From assembly GCF_008704855.1 (NCBI RefSeq), contig NZ_CP023691.1, positions 434,001 through 498,000 on the forward strand: a DNA stretch of 64,000 nucleotides. Reading direction: 5' to 3'. This stretch comes from Streptomyces platensis (lineage in GTDB: Bacteria > Actinomycetota > Actinomycetes > Streptomycetales > Streptomycetaceae). Below the pieces are notes generated by a model, which worked only from the letters and a program-made list of their open reading frames with translations, was not told the DNA's origin and ran no database searches. A program made the position numbers and the translations under genes. Of the stretch, positions 17,395-26,950 are shown piece after piece; position 1 is the stretch's first letter, and every line of letters starts with the position of its first letter.

Positions 17395-19905
17395 ATGGCC
17401 ACTTCCGTGGGGGAAACTGGTCACTCTGGGTGGTTGAACCATGTCCCCATGGCCATCATCAGCGTGGGGGGCACGGTCACGGGGTGGAGTGAAGGGGCTC
17501 GGAAACTGCTGGGCTATCGCCCCCCGGAGGTTGTCGGACACCCCGTCTCGGACTTCCTGATCAACGGGGAGTACCCCGAGGTGGCCGGGGCCTGCCTGAC
17601 CGAAGCCCGGGAGTGGAGTGGCACAGCGGCAGTCCGCCACCGGGACGGCCACCGCGTCGATCTTCCCCTGCACCTTCATCCGACATTCAGTGACGACGAC
17701 ACGCCCCAGGCGTTCGTCGTGACCGCCACCGCGGGTGCGGGCGAGGCGGAGCCCGACCGGCGGATGGTGGAGTGGGCGTTCACCCAGTCCTCCGTCGCGC
17801 TCTCCACCTACAGCACCACGTCACGCTCATGGCAGTGGAACGCGGTCGCACACGGGGGCGAGCAGCCCTCGCCGACCGGGCGCATGACGGGCAGGCCCGC
17901 TGACGGCGACGGGGCGCAGACCGCCGCAGGGCACGCCGGAGGTGTCGAATCCAGGCAGGGGCAGGCGGCTGAAGCAGGCACCTGGCCCTACTCGGACCTG
18001 CTGGGCACAGGCCGCTCCGACGAGGGGTTCTTGCGCTGCGTCCGCCGGGTCGCCGAGGAGGCCAAGCCCGGCCGCTATCAGCACCTCGCACCGGCTGCGC
18101 CGTCCGCTCACCGTCGTGCCTGGACCATCGAGATATGGCCCGTCCGCAGCCCCGACACCGGTCAGGTGGCCGGTGTCGGCGCTGCGGCGTTCGACAGTAC
18201 CGAGCAGGTCGCAGCACGGCAGCGCCTGGCCCTGCTGAACGAAGCGGGCAGCCGTATCGGAACCACCCTGAGTGTGCGGCGCACGGTTCAGGAGCTCGCT
18301 CACCTGGTCGTCCCGCGGTTCGCCGACTCCGTCACTGTGGACCTGCTCGACTCCGTGACCCGCGGGAAGGAACCGCCGCCCGGTCCGGCCGACGCCGCCG
18401 TGGTGTTGCGCCGGGTCGCGCACCAGACCGCCGACGGGGTGCCCGACGCCGACACCGAGATCGGCGAGGCCGACACCTTTCCTCCGCGCTCACCCCCCGC
18501 ACGTGCCCTGACAAGCGGTCGAACGGTGCTGTGCGGAAGAGACGACCCCGACTTCACCCGATGGGTCGCCGCCGGCATGGGGGGATCCGCTCCCGTGGCG
18601 GAGCACGGATTCCACTCGATCATGGCTGCCCCGCTGCGAGCGCGGGACCTGACCCTCGGAGTCGTGGTCTTCGCCCGCGCAGCAGGCTCGCAGCCCTACG
18701 AGCAGGATGATCTGCTCGTCGCCGAGGAGCTCGCAAGCCGGGCGGCCGGCAGTGTGGACAACGCGGGCCGTTTCTCCCGGGAACGCGCCAATGCCCTGAC
18801 CCTCCAGCGCAGTCTGCTGCCCCGTCGCTTCCCCAAGCAGGCGGCCGTCGAGGTGGCACACCGCTATCTGCCGATCGGCAGGGGGGCCGAAGTGGGCGGT
18901 GACTGGTTTGATGTGGTCCCGCTGTCGGGCACTCGCGTCGCTCTGGTCGTCGGCGACGTGGTCGGCCACGGCATCCATGCCTCGGCCGCCATGGGCCGAC
19001 TGCGTACAGCGGTGCGCACGCTGGCCGGAGTCGACCTGCCTCCGGACGAGCTGCTCACCCACCTCGACGAACTGGTCACCCACCTGACCTCGGACAATGA
19101 CGTCCGGAACGCGCCCGACCCCGGTCAGATCGGCGCGACCTGCCTCTACGCGGTCTACGACCCGGTCTCCCGCCTCTGCACCATGGCCAGCGCCGGCCAT
19201 GTCCCACCCGTCGTGCTGTTCCCCGACGGCACGGTCAGAGTCGTCCAGCTCACCCCGGGGCCGATTCTGGGAGTCGGCGGCCTGCCTTTCGAGCCCACCG
19301 AGCTGGAACTCCCCGAGGGAAGCCTGCTCTCCCTCTACACCGACGGCCTGATAGAAGCCCGCGGCCACGATCTCGGTGTCGGCCTTGAACGACTCTGCGG
19401 AGCCCTGGCTTCCGCCGAACCCTCGCTGGACGTCACCTGCGACATCATCCTCAGAGCCCTGCTCCCCGAGAGCCCCGCCGACGACGTGGCGCTGCTCCTG
19501 GCGCGCACCCGTGCCCTGCACACCGATCAGGTCGCCGCCTGGTCGCTGCCGTCAGATCCCGCCATCGTGGCCGATGCCCGTGCACAGGCCTCCCGCCAGC
19601 TGGCGACCTGGGGGCTCACCGACGCAGCGTCCATCACCGAACTGGTGGTGAGCGAGCTGGTCACCAACGCCATCCGCTACGGCGACGCCCCCATCGGGCT
19701 ACGGCTGATCCGGGACCGGACCCTGATCTGCGAGGTCTCCGACGCCAGCAGTACCTCCCCCCATCTGCGCCGGGCCCGTACCTACGACGAAGGGGGACGA
19801 GGACTGCACATGGTGACCCAGCTGACCCAAGGCTGGGGCACCCGCCACACCCCCACCGGCAAGACCATCTGGGCCGAACAACGTCTCCCGGCCCACGGAC
19901 CATGA
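17395..19905 (+). CDS. PAS-GAF-SpoIIE phosphatase with C-terminal HATPase anti-sigma domain
   Basis: 836 residues. A PAS domain (about 12-115, GWSEGARKLLGYRPPEVVG) is followed by a second PAS-like stretch (120-270) and a GAF domain (about 275-450). The SpoIIE/PP2C phosphatase (about 460-690) carries GAEVGGDWFDVVPL and GDVVGHGIHASAAMG with metal-binding Asp residues. A GHKL ATPase (about 700-830) carries SELVTNAIRYG and GRGLHMV. Such fusions can dephosphorylate anti-anti-sigma factors and bind sigma or STAS partners as kinases, so they switch alternative sigma activity. The gene overlaps the LacI-like sensor gene by 4 bp, which suggests a joint signalling role. Confidence 0.88.
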   Translation: MATSVGETGHSGWLNHVPMAIISVGGTVTGWSEGARKLLGYRPPEVVGHPVSDFLINGEYPEVAGACLTEAREWSGTAAVRHRDGHRVDLPLHLHPTFSDDDTPQAFVVTATAGAGEAEPDRRMVEWAFTQSSVALSTYSTTSRSWQWNAVAHGGEQPSPTGRMTGRPADGDGAQTAAGHAGGVESRQGQAAEAGTWPYSDLLGTGRSDEGFLRCVRRVAEEAKPGRYQHLAPAAPSAHRRAWTIEIWPVRSPDTGQVAGVGAAAFDSTEQVAARQRLALLNEAGSRIGTTLSVRRTVQELAHLVVPRFADSVTVDLLDSVTRGKEPPPGPADAAVVLRRVAHQTADGVPDADTEIGEADTFPPRSPPARALTSGRTVLCGRDDPDFTRWVAAGMGGSAPVAEHGFHSIMAAPLRARDLTLGVVVFARAAGSQPYEQDDLLVAEELASRAAGSVDNAGRFSRERANALTLQRSLLPRRFPKQAAVEVAHRYLPIGRGAEVGGDWFDVVPLSGTRVALVVGDVVGHGIHASAAMGRLRTAVRTLAGVDLPPDELLTHLDELVTHLTSDNDVRNAPDPGQIGATCLYAVYDPVSRLCTMASAGHVPPVVLFPDGTVRVVQLTPGPILGVGGLPFEPTELELPEGSLLSLYTDGLIEARGHDLGVGLERLCGALASAEPSLDVTCDIILRALLPESPADDVALLLARTRALHTDQVAAWSLPSDPAIVADARAQASRQLATWGLTDAASITELVVSELVTNAIRYGDAPIGLRLIRDRTLICEVSDASSTSPHLRRARTYDEGGRGLHMVTQLTQGWGTRHTPTGKTIWAEQRLPAHGP

Positions 19906-20873
19906 CGGAGCGCACAGTCAACCTGGCAACAGGACACGGCGCCCAGACCCATAGTGGTGCTGCGGCCCGCGACCTGACACATACGCTCGCCCTGCTCTAC
20001 CCGCCGTCCGGCGCCAACCGGGACTACCCGCCGGTGCAACTCGCCTTCGTCGGCGGGGTGGCGGAAACCGCCACCACATACGGCTATGACCTGCTGCTCA
20101 CGCCCTGCAAGTCGGGGAAGGACCCCGCGTTCCGGCGGATGGTCAGCGAACGGCGCGTGGACGGCGTCATCGTGATGGAGGTCCGCCGGGAGGACGACCG
20201 TATCCAGCATCTGACGGAAGCGGCCTTCCCCTTCGTCACCATCGGCCGGAACAGCGGAACCGACGGCGTCGGCTGGGTCGATCTCGACTTCGCCGGCCTG
20301 GCAAGCGGATGCGTTCGGCACCTGACCGAACTGGGCCACCGCAGCATCGCCTTCGTCAACAAGTCGGAGCAGATCGTCAACAGCGGGTACGGATACGCGC
20401 TGCTCGGGAACGAGGGCTACACCGAAGCGATGACGGAGATGGACCTGCCCGCGCGGGCGTACCCCAGCGGCGACGATGTCGGCGCCGGGGAGGACGTCGT
20501 GGAACGGATCTTGCAGGACGATCCGGCCACCACGTCCCTGGTCGTCATGAACGAAGCCGCCCTGGAAGGCATTTACCGCGGGCTGACCCGGCACGGCCGC
20601 AGCGTACCGCGCGACTTCTCGGTCGTCGGCGTGGCGGCCAGCCGCTGGGCGGAAGAGGTGAGCCCGCCGCTGACCGCGGCCGAGATACCGGCCAAGGAGA
20701 TGAGCCGGATCGGCGTCGACCTGATGGTGGAGCGGCTCACCTCGCCTGCCTCGCCACCCCGGCACATCCTGCTGAAACCGCTGATCACGCTACGCGCCAG
20801 CACCGGCCCCTGCCGGCCGGTTCTCGATTCGGAGCCTGCCCTGGAGGACGAATTCCCTGACCTGGACTTCTGA
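19902..20873 (+). CDS. LacI-type sugar-binding protein lacking the HTH domain
   Basis: 323 residues. The segment from about 28 onward (THTLALLYP, then GVIVMEVRREDDRIQ, FVTIGRNSGTDGVGWVDLDFAGLASG and FSVVGVAASRWAEEVSPPLTAAEIP) is the periplasmic-binding-protein-like effector domain of LacI/GalR regulators. The N-terminal 27 residues do not form the usual HTH and hinge helix, so DNA binding is not expected. It is translationally coupled (ATGA) to the SpoIIE phosphatase gene. It has no signal peptide, so it would sense a sugar inside the cell. A protein-level sensor for the phosphatase or a degenerate regulator are both possible. Confidence 0.75.
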   Translation: MTERTVNLATGHGAQTHSGAAARDLTHTLALLYPPSGANRDYPPVQLAFVGGVAETATTYGYDLLLTPCKSGKDPAFRRMVSERRVDGVIVMEVRREDDRIQHLTEAAFPFVTIGRNSGTDGVGWVDLDFAGLASGCVRHLTELGHRSIAFVNKSEQIVNSGYGYALLGNEGYTEAMTEMDLPARAYPSGDDVGAGEDVVERILQDDPATTSLVVMNEAALEGIYRGLTRHGRSVPRDFSVVGVAASRWAEEVSPPLTAAEIPAKEMSRIGVDLMVERLTSPASPPRHILLKPLITLRASTGPCRPVLDSEPALEDEFPDLDF

Positions 20874-20956
20874 CCCGCCCGCCGCCCCGGCTGTGACCAT
20901 GTGACCCGCAAAAGCGCGGCCTTTCCGGACTGTTGACGTTCCGTCGGCTCACAGCC

Positions 20957-21862
20957 TCAGGGTGCAGCAGCCGTTACGGCCGCCGGCTCGGGTTCAGGCG
21001 CCACCGGCTTCTTCGAGCGGCGCACCATTCCCACCGCGATACCAGCAATGACAAGTGCCGTGGCACAGAAGGTCAGTACGGTCATGCGCTCGCCCTGGAA
21101 AATCCAGGCGGCGGTGAGGCCGAATATGGGGACGAGGAGCGAGAACGGGGCAACGGTCGGTGCGTTGTACGTCCGCAGGAGATATCCCCAGGCGGCGAAG
21201 CCGAACAGCGTCGCGCCCCATGCCACGTAGAGTGCGGCGCCCACCCCGCTGAGGTTCAGATGTTGCAGCGCTCGCAGGTCCGCGTCCCAGCCTTCGAAGG
21301 GCACGGAGAGGAGCGCCAGCGGGATCGGTGGCACGACGCTCACCCAGACCATGAAGCGGAAGGTATCCGGCGGACCGGCCTTCCGCATCGCGATGTTGGA
21401 GAGGCCCCAGCATGCCGCCGCGCCCACGACCAGCAGGAATCCGGCCAGCGTGCCGGCCGTCGAGTCCAGCCCGGCCAGCACGATGCCCACCGAGGCGATG
21501 GCCATGCCGACGATCTGCGCCCGCCTGGCGCGTTCCTTCAGCAGTACCGCGGCGAAGAGTACGGTGAACACCGCCTGGCCCTGGAGCACCAGGGAGGCCA
21601 GTCCCGGGGGAAGTCCCGCGTGCATACCGATGAACAGCATCCCGAATTTCATGATGCCGAGCGAGACGCCGACCGCAATCACCCAGCGCCAGGCGACCCT
21701 TGGCCGCCCGACGAAGAAGACCGCGGGGAGCGCTGCCAGAAGAAAACGCACCGCGGAGAAGAGAAGCGGTGGAAAGTCGCGCAGCCCGACGTCGATCACA
21801 ACGAAGTTCACGCCCCATACGGCGGCGACGACCACCGCCAAGGCAACGTGTACGGGCTTCAT
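20957..21862 (-). CDS. EamA/DMT-family transporter
   Basis: 301 residues with about ten hydrophobic helices in two EamA repeats, and a short basic tail (RRSKKPVAPEPEPA) in the cytoplasm. Residues such as WGVNFVVIDVGL in helix 1 and ERARRAQIVGMAIASVGIVL are typical. The ATG at 21862 follows AGGAG. Family members export amino acids, metabolites or drugs. It is divergent from a LysR gene, the classic arrangement for a regulated exporter, and lies 1.5 kb from the amino-acid-type biosynthetic operon starting at 23340, so it could export that product. Confidence 0.88.
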   Translation of the reverse strand: MKPVHVALAVVVAAVWGVNFVVIDVGLRDFPPLLFSAVRFLLAALPAVFFVGRPRVAWRWVIAVGVSLGIMKFGMLFIGMHAGLPPGLASLVLQGQAVFTVLFAAVLLKERARRAQIVGMAIASVGIVLAGLDSTAGTLAGFLLVVGAAACWGLSNIAMRKAGPPDTFRFMVWVSVVPPIPLALLSVPFEGWDADLRALQHLNLSGVGAALYVAWGATLFGFAAWGYLLRTYNAPTVAPFSLLVPIFGLTAAWIFQGERMTVLTFCATALVIAGIAVGMVRRSKKPVAPEPEPAAVTAAAP

Positions 21863-21967
21863 GCCAATGACTCCTGGGAACGCACTACTTCGGGATGCTC
21901 CATCACAACAGCCGCTGCCTGTAAGGGCCAGCGAATGTTTCTGAAGGTGGGGTATTAGCATCGCTTC

Positions 21968-22897
21968 ATGTTCGACCTCAACCGCCTGCGCGCCCTGCGT
22001 GCCGTGGCCACCCACGGCTCGGTGACGGGCGCGGCCGCCGCACTGGGCTATACGCCGTCCGCCGTCTCTCAGCAGATCGCCAAGCTGGAGCGCGAGACCG
22101 GCTCGCAACTGCTCGACCGGCAGGGCGGCAAGGTGGAGCTCACGCCCGCGGCCTGGCTGCTCGCCGAGGCGACGGACGAGGTCGTGGCGGTGCTGGAGCG
22201 GACTCGTTCACGCCTGGAGGAACAGCGCGACCAGCCCACCGGACGGCTGATGCTCGCCGCGTTCCCCACGGCCTGCCGCGGCTTCGCCACAGCCGCCCTC
22301 GCCGACGTCGCCACCCGCCACCACGCCCTGGATTGCAGGCTGGTGGAATCCGACCCCAACCGCGCCATCAGCCTTGTCGTACGGGGGGAGGCGGATCTCG
22401 CGGTCGTGCACGACTGGCACAACACCCCGCTGACGCTGCCCACTTCACTGTCGGTCGCCGCGCTGGGCGAGGACATCGCCGATGTCGCCCTGCCCGCGGG
22501 GCACCCACTCGCCGACCGGGACGTGGTGAACCCGCACGACCTGCGGGCAGAGCGGTGGATCGGGCAGGGCTCCGGGGCCATGTGCCATGAGTGGCTGGTG
22601 CGTTCCTTCTCCAGCCTCGGCGTCGAACCGGACATTGCCTACCAGATCGAGGAATACGAATCCCAAGTGGCCCTGCTGGCAGCGGGTTTGGGCGTCGCGA
22701 TGCTGCCCCGGCTCGGTCGCGGCACCCTGCCGCCCACCGTCCGTGTCGTCCCGATGCAGCCCCCTCCCTCCCGTCGACTTTCGGCCATTTGGCGCTCGCA
22801 GGCCGACCGTCGACCGGCTATTCACGTCGCATTGGCGGCACTGCGCCGGCACTGGGCGGGCGCGAATTCCGGCCAGCCGACCCGAGAAGGCGCGTGA
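21968..22897 (+). CDS. LysR-family transcriptional regulator
   Basis: 309 residues. The N-terminal HTH reads LNRLRALRAVATHGSVTGAAAALGYTPSAVSQQIAKLE, followed by the linker helix and a two-lobed LysR substrate-binding domain (about 92-295). It is divergent from the EamA transporter with a 105-bp shared promoter region, so transporter control and autoregulation are likely. The inducer is unknown. Confidence 0.9.
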   Translation: MFDLNRLRALRAVATHGSVTGAAAALGYTPSAVSQQIAKLERETGSQLLDRQGGKVELTPAAWLLAEATDEVVAVLERTRSRLEEQRDQPTGRLMLAAFPTACRGFATAALADVATRHHALDCRLVESDPNRAISLVVRGEADLAVVHDWHNTPLTLPTSLSVAALGEDIADVALPAGHPLADRDVVNPHDLRAERWIGQGSGAMCHEWLVRSFSSLGVEPDIAYQIEEYESQVALLAAGLGVAMLPRLGRGTLPPTVRVVPMQPPPSRRLSAIWRSQADRRPAIHVALAALRRHWAGANSGQPTREGA

Positions 22898-23339
22898 ACA
22901 CACGGTAAGTTCCGCGCCGCATGTGCGGGTCTTAGCGAATAGTGGGACGGCCGCATCATCCTGCGGCGGGGTCATTGACAAGTCCGGGAATGATGATCAA
23001 GAGTAGGCCCGGACGGCGAAGTGAGTTAGCGCTGTCGATTCCGGACCGGAGCAGTTCCGGATGGCTTCTTATTTCTCCCGCCCAGCTGATGGAGATATCG
23101 CCAAAGGACACCACTAAAGCGGATGGCTCACCAACGGGTATTTCAGGTACAAATATCCGGCACACTGAGCTGAACTCCCTTCTTTTAGCGTGCCGACAGC
23201 CGGATCCCGATTGTCCGGGTCCCTTTTCTTTACTTCCCTTTGGCGTATTGCCGGCCCACCAGACCAGTTTCTTCATGCCACGCGCCTGACATCGGTGCGG
23301 GCTCACCCCCTCGTTCGGTTGAAAGAGGTTCTTGTCCTC
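22898..23339. other. 442-bp intergenic region upstream of the PP-loop operon
   Basis: GC drops visibly here (for example 23080-23190), and no open frame has Streptomyces-like third-position GC. No RNA gene was recognised. It presumably holds the promoter and leader of the 23340-28377 operon. Confidence 0.4.
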
Positions 23340-24866
23340 ATGACAATTGACGCGTCCACGCCCACGTCCTCAGCGGCACCCGACCATGCCTCGGCCCTCC
23401 GGGAGCTGCGCACCGTCCTGTCCGCGGAAAATTACGAAGGCGCCGTCCGCTGCGCGGGCCGGCTCTACGACGCCCTCCCCGACAAGGATCAACTCGCCCG
23501 CAACGTCGTCCTGGTGGCCTACGGCGGCGGCAAGGACAGCTCGTACACGCTCGCCTTCGTCCGGACGATGCAGCTCATCCTCTCCCAGGAGCACGGCGCG
23601 ACGTTCCGGATGCGGGTGGCCACCAACCGGCACGCGGGCATGCCGCAGGCCGTGATGGACAACATCGACCGGGCCTACCGCTCCCTGCACCTGCTGGACG
23701 ACCCCGACTGCGAACTGCTGCTGATCGACGGGCAGCAGGTGCGGACCTTCGACGCCGCGCTGCCGCAGACCGACGACGTCGTGGGACGCAACCGACTCGA
23801 CATTCTGATGACCGGCCACCGCACGGCCGCCGACGCCCGCCCCACGTTCTGCAACGCCTGCAACCTGAGCATGGTCAACTCCTTCGGCCTGGCCGCGGGG
23901 CACAACGGCGGTGTCGACCTGATCATCACCGGCGACTCCCAGCAGGAGCAGCGGGACTACTACCTGTGGGTCACCCGGCTCGCCCGGAAGTTCGGACTCC
24001 AGCCCCCGCGCGACATGCGCGCCGGCTTCCAGGGATTCCTCGCCTCGCTCAACAACATCTCGCAGGCGTACTTCGCCGACATCCACGGCACCGACGCGCC
24101 GGACATCATCGCCGAGCATGCGATCACCACCGATGTCCGCACCGGTCTGGAGTTCTTCTCGATCTACGACGACACGGCGTACGCCTCCGGCGACCACTGG
24201 GAGCTGCTCACCGAATACCTGGGCTTCCGCTTCGACGACATCGCCTTCAGTTTCACCGAGTCCGACTGCGGCAACCCCGCGCTGATGGCGCATCTGCGCG
24301 CCCTCAAGTGCGAGCACCGCTACGGCCAGTCCTACGCCGAAGGACTCGCCGGATACGTCGAGTTCGCGCTCTCCCTCATGCAGAAGAAGGAGTTCCCGCC
24401 GCAGCTCATGGAGATCATGCGGGAGCGCTACGAGGGCCGGGCCGACCAGATGCGGGCGGCTATGGACGCCTACGCCGCCCAGGCATACGGCTTCACCGAG
24501 GAGCAGCTCGTCGCCATGGTCCACGCGCCGTTCACCGAGAAGGGCACGAACCTGGAGACGTACCTGGCCGCCGAGCAGCCGGACCTCCTCCCCCACGCCC
24601 CGCTCATACACCAGCTTCTGGGCGGTTCGGCCCCGACGACGGACGAGGAGACCCTCCGCATCACCGGACGCCTGGAGCACCTCACCGGCCTGACGCTGGA
24701 TCAGTTAAGGGTGCTCTACGGCAGCTCCCTCCGCCTGCCGAGCCTGACTCCCGCCGGCGGCGAGCTGATCGACGCCATCCTCGAAGGTGACCCGCACAAG
24801 CAGGTCGTCCACACCCGGCACAGCGCCGAGGGCCCCGTCGTGCCCGAGCTGCTCTCCGGCCGGTGA
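23340..24866 (+). CDS. PP-loop ATP pyrophosphatase-superfamily enzyme
   Basis: 508 residues from ATG 23340 (GAAAGAGG upstream). The PP-loop YGGGKDSS (61-68) is intact and marks an enzyme that adenylates a carbonyl or similar oxygen. A CNAC pair (Cys171, Cys174) and GDSQQEQRDYYLW (198-210) follow, reminiscent of amidotransferase or thiolation subfamilies of PP-loop proteins. The C-terminal 250 residues are mainly helical and unassigned. The class II glutaminase encoded two genes on could supply ammonia, so the two may form a split asparagine-synthetase-like amidating enzyme (inference). Codon 456 (24705-24707) is TTA, rare in Streptomyces, pointing to bldA-dependent translation. It overlaps the ATP-grasp gene by 4 bp. 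Confidence 0.75.
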   Translation: MTIDASTPTSSAAPDHASALRELRTVLSAENYEGAVRCAGRLYDALPDKDQLARNVVLVAYGGGKDSSYTLAFVRTMQLILSQEHGATFRMRVATNRHAGMPQAVMDNIDRAYRSLHLLDDPDCELLLIDGQQVRTFDAALPQTDDVVGRNRLDILMTGHRTAADARPTFCNACNLSMVNSFGLAAGHNGGVDLIITGDSQQEQRDYYLWVTRLARKFGLQPPRDMRAGFQGFLASLNNISQAYFADIHGTDAPDIIAEHAITTDVRTGLEFFSIYDDTAYASGDHWELLTEYLGFRFDDIAFSFTESDCGNPALMAHLRALKCEHRYGQSYAEGLAGYVEFALSLMQKKEFPPQLMEIMRERYEGRADQMRAAMDAYAAQAYGFTEEQLVAMVHAPFTEKGTNLETYLAAEQPDLLPHAPLIHQLLGGSAPTTDEETLRITGRLEHLTGLTLDQLRVLYGSSLRLPSLTPAGGELIDAILEGDPHKQVVHTRHSAEGPVVPELLSGR

Positions 24867-26173
24867 CCGTGACCGCGGGCAACCCCCCGGGGGATTTCGT
24901 ACAGGTAGGCGCCACCCGCGACGGTCTGGAACCGTATCTGGATGCCGCCCACCGCCGCGGCATGCGGACGGTGCTGGTGGAGACGCCCGCCTATCTGCGC
25001 TGGCGCAGGCTGCTCGGACGGCGGGAGTTCGAGGTCGAGGTGGCCGTTGAGCGGCCGCAGGACCCGGACGCCGTCCGTACGGCGCTCGCCGCCGCCGGCG
25101 TCGCACCCGCCCTCGTCCTGACCGGCTTCGAGCGCTATGTGTACGCCGGATTCGCCCTGGCCCGCGCGTTGCGCGTGGCACCGTGGCCGGACGCGGGCGA
25201 CACCTTCCGGCCGCTGGACAAGCGCGAGCAGCGCGAGGCCCTGCTGGCCGGCGCTCCGCAGGTGGCCCAGCCCCGCTTCGTCCCGCTGGGCCCCGACGGC
25301 GCGGACGCCGCGGGCCGGCTCGACGGCGGGGACGCCGCGGACCGGCTCGGCTTCCCGCAGGTCATCAAGCCGGCGGACGGTGGCGGTGGGCTCGGCGTGC
25401 TGCTGGTGGACGGCGCCGCGGAGCGCCACCGCGCCCTGGACCGCGTCAGCGCCCTGGTCAACTACGGCGGCGGCGCGTTCTCCGGCATCGTGGCGGAGGA
25501 GTTCGTCAAGGGTCCCGAGTTCTCGCTCCAGGGCGTCGCCCACGAGGGCAGCGCCGTGCTGCTGAGCGTATGCGAGAAGCTCACCTGCCTCGAAGAGGTA
25601 CCCGACGAGCCCGGCCTGTCGGGCTTCCGCGAGGTGGGCCATGTGGCCCGGCCCGGCGACGGTGCCCCGCCCGCGCTTCAGGAACTGGCGCAGGCATGCC
25701 TGGACGCCACCGGCTACCGCGCGGGCCCCTTCCACGTCGACGTCATCCAGGGCCCGGACGGCCCGGTCTTCGTCGAGATGGGGTTCCGGCTCTCCGGGGG
25801 CGGACTGGTGGCGCTCGTCGAGAAGGCGACCGGTGCCGACTGGGCGGAACTCGCCTTCCGTACCCACCTCGGCGACGCGCCGGTACGACCGGACGGTGCG
25901 GGCGGCAGCGGCATCGCCGGCCAGATCTCGGCCGTGTCGGAACAGGAGCTGGCGGCCGCCGAGGCCCTCCAGGAGCCGGGCATGACCGTCCAGATCCAGC
26001 TCGCCGCTCCCCCGCCGGACCCCGCCGCGCTTCCCGCCGACGACCTGCCCGTACTCGCCTCCGACCTCGCCCGGCACACCGGCGCGGCCGGCCGGGTCGT
26101 CCTCAGCGGCGGCCCCGGCGACCGGATACCCGCACTGCTGCATTCACTCGTTGCCGACCGATTGCGAGGCTGA
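24863..26173 (+). CDS. ATP-grasp ligase
   Basis: 436 residues starting at GTG 24863, overlapping the preceding stop (GTGA). ATP-grasp features are Lys169 in FPQVIKPADGGGGLGV (165-180, nucleotide lid), AEEFVKGPEFS (211-221), and EMGFRLSGGG (305-314), where Glu305 and Arg309 belong to the metal and phosphate site. These enzymes activate a carboxylate as acyl phosphate and join it to an amine or thiol, often making dipeptides or amides in small-molecule pathways. The substrate is not evident. Its place between PP-loop and glutaminase genes makes it a core assembly enzyme of the operon. Confidence 0.82.
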   Translation: MTVTAGNPPGDFVQVGATRDGLEPYLDAAHRRGMRTVLVETPAYLRWRRLLGRREFEVEVAVERPQDPDAVRTALAAAGVAPALVLTGFERYVYAGFALARALRVAPWPDAGDTFRPLDKREQREALLAGAPQVAQPRFVPLGPDGADAAGRLDGGDAADRLGFPQVIKPADGGGGLGVLLVDGAAERHRALDRVSALVNYGGGAFSGIVAEEFVKGPEFSLQGVAHEGSAVLLSVCEKLTCLEEVPDEPGLSGFREVGHVARPGDGAPPALQELAQACLDATGYRAGPFHVDVIQGPDGPVFVEMGFRLSGGGLVALVEKATGADWAELAFRTHLGDAPVRPDGAGGSGIAGQISAVSEQELAAAEALQEPGMTVQIQLAAPPPDPAALPADDLPVLASDLARHTGAAGRVVLSGGPGDRIPALLHSLVADRLRG

Positions 26174-26179
26174 CCTGCC

Positions 26180-26950
26180 ATGTGCCGACTCATCGTGGCC
26201 GCAGGGGACTTCCGGGCCACGGACATCCTGGCCGCCGCCGAGGCGATGAGCTGTGGCCGTACCGCCGACCACGACGGCCCCACCGATGTGCACCCCAATG
26301 GCTGGGGCGCGGTTTGGCGCCAATCGGACGCGCCGTTCGGTCTGGGGCGCCATCGGGACGTACGCCCGCTCACCGAGAGCTTCCGCGAGTCGCCCGTACC
26401 GGGCCTCTCCACCGATTTCCTGGCCGTGCACGCCCGCCACGCCACCCTGGCCAAGAACCACGGCCCGCGCTTCACCCACCCCCTGGAACGCTCCGGCGGC
26501 TCCGTCCCCTGGCTGTTCATGCACAACGGCTTCCAGCCGACCGTCCACCAGCTGCTCGGCATGGCGGAATCGGAGTTCGACTCCCGCGAGTACTTCGACT
26601 ACATCGTCCCCGCCGGCACCCGCCGGCTGGACGAGGCGGAAACCCTCGAACGGCTCAACTCCATTCCCAGAGGCGGGAGTTCGGGTAACGCCATCGCGGT
26701 GAACCCCTACTCCGCCTACGTCATCCACTGGACCTCCCCGGACACCCTCGCGCCGCGATACTTCGGCATGTACCGGCTCCAGACCGACCGCTGCCTGGTG
26801 ATCGCCTCGGAAGTGATCCCGGACCTCGCCCCCGCGGACCACTGGGAACCGCTCAAGCCGGACAGCGTCACGGAGATCCCCTGGACCACGGGGCTGCCTC
26901 CCCGCAACCGCTACGACCTCGAAGGAGCACCGACCCATGCCCACGACTGA
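26180..26950 (+). CDS. class II (Ntn-type) glutamine amidotransferase
   Basis: 256 residues beginning MCRLIVAAG, so removal of Met exposes Cys2 as the catalytic nucleophile. Other family motifs are HPNGWGAVW (38-46), VHARHAT with the glutamine-binding Arg, and FMHNGF. It hydrolyses glutamine to release ammonia for a partner synthetase. No synthetase domain is fused, and the PP-loop and ATP-grasp proteins are the candidate partners. The gene starts 6 nt after the ATP-grasp stop and overlaps the oxygenase gene by 14 bp. Confidence 0.85.
   Translation: MCRLIVAAGDFRATDILAAAEAMSCGRTADHDGPTDVHPNGWGAVWRQSDAPFGLGRHRDVRPLTESFRESPVPGLSTDFLAVHARHATLAKNHGPRFTHPLERSGGSVPWLFMHNGFQPTVHQLLGMAESEFDSREYFDYIVPAGTRRLDEAETLERLNSIPRGGSSGNAIAVNPYSAYVIHWTSPDTLAPRYFGMYRLQTDRCLVIASEVIPDLAPADHWEPLKPDSVTEIPWTTGLPPRNRYDLEGAPTHAHD

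Noticed and set aside
22956..23306. 116-residue minus-strand open frame upstream of the PP-loop operon
   Set aside because: Third-position GC is not Streptomyces-like and no family is recognisable; more likely leader or promoter DNA.
23370..24680. 436-residue minus-strand open frame
   Set aside because: Antisense to the PP-loop gene; Gly/Val/Arg-rich with no ribosome site.
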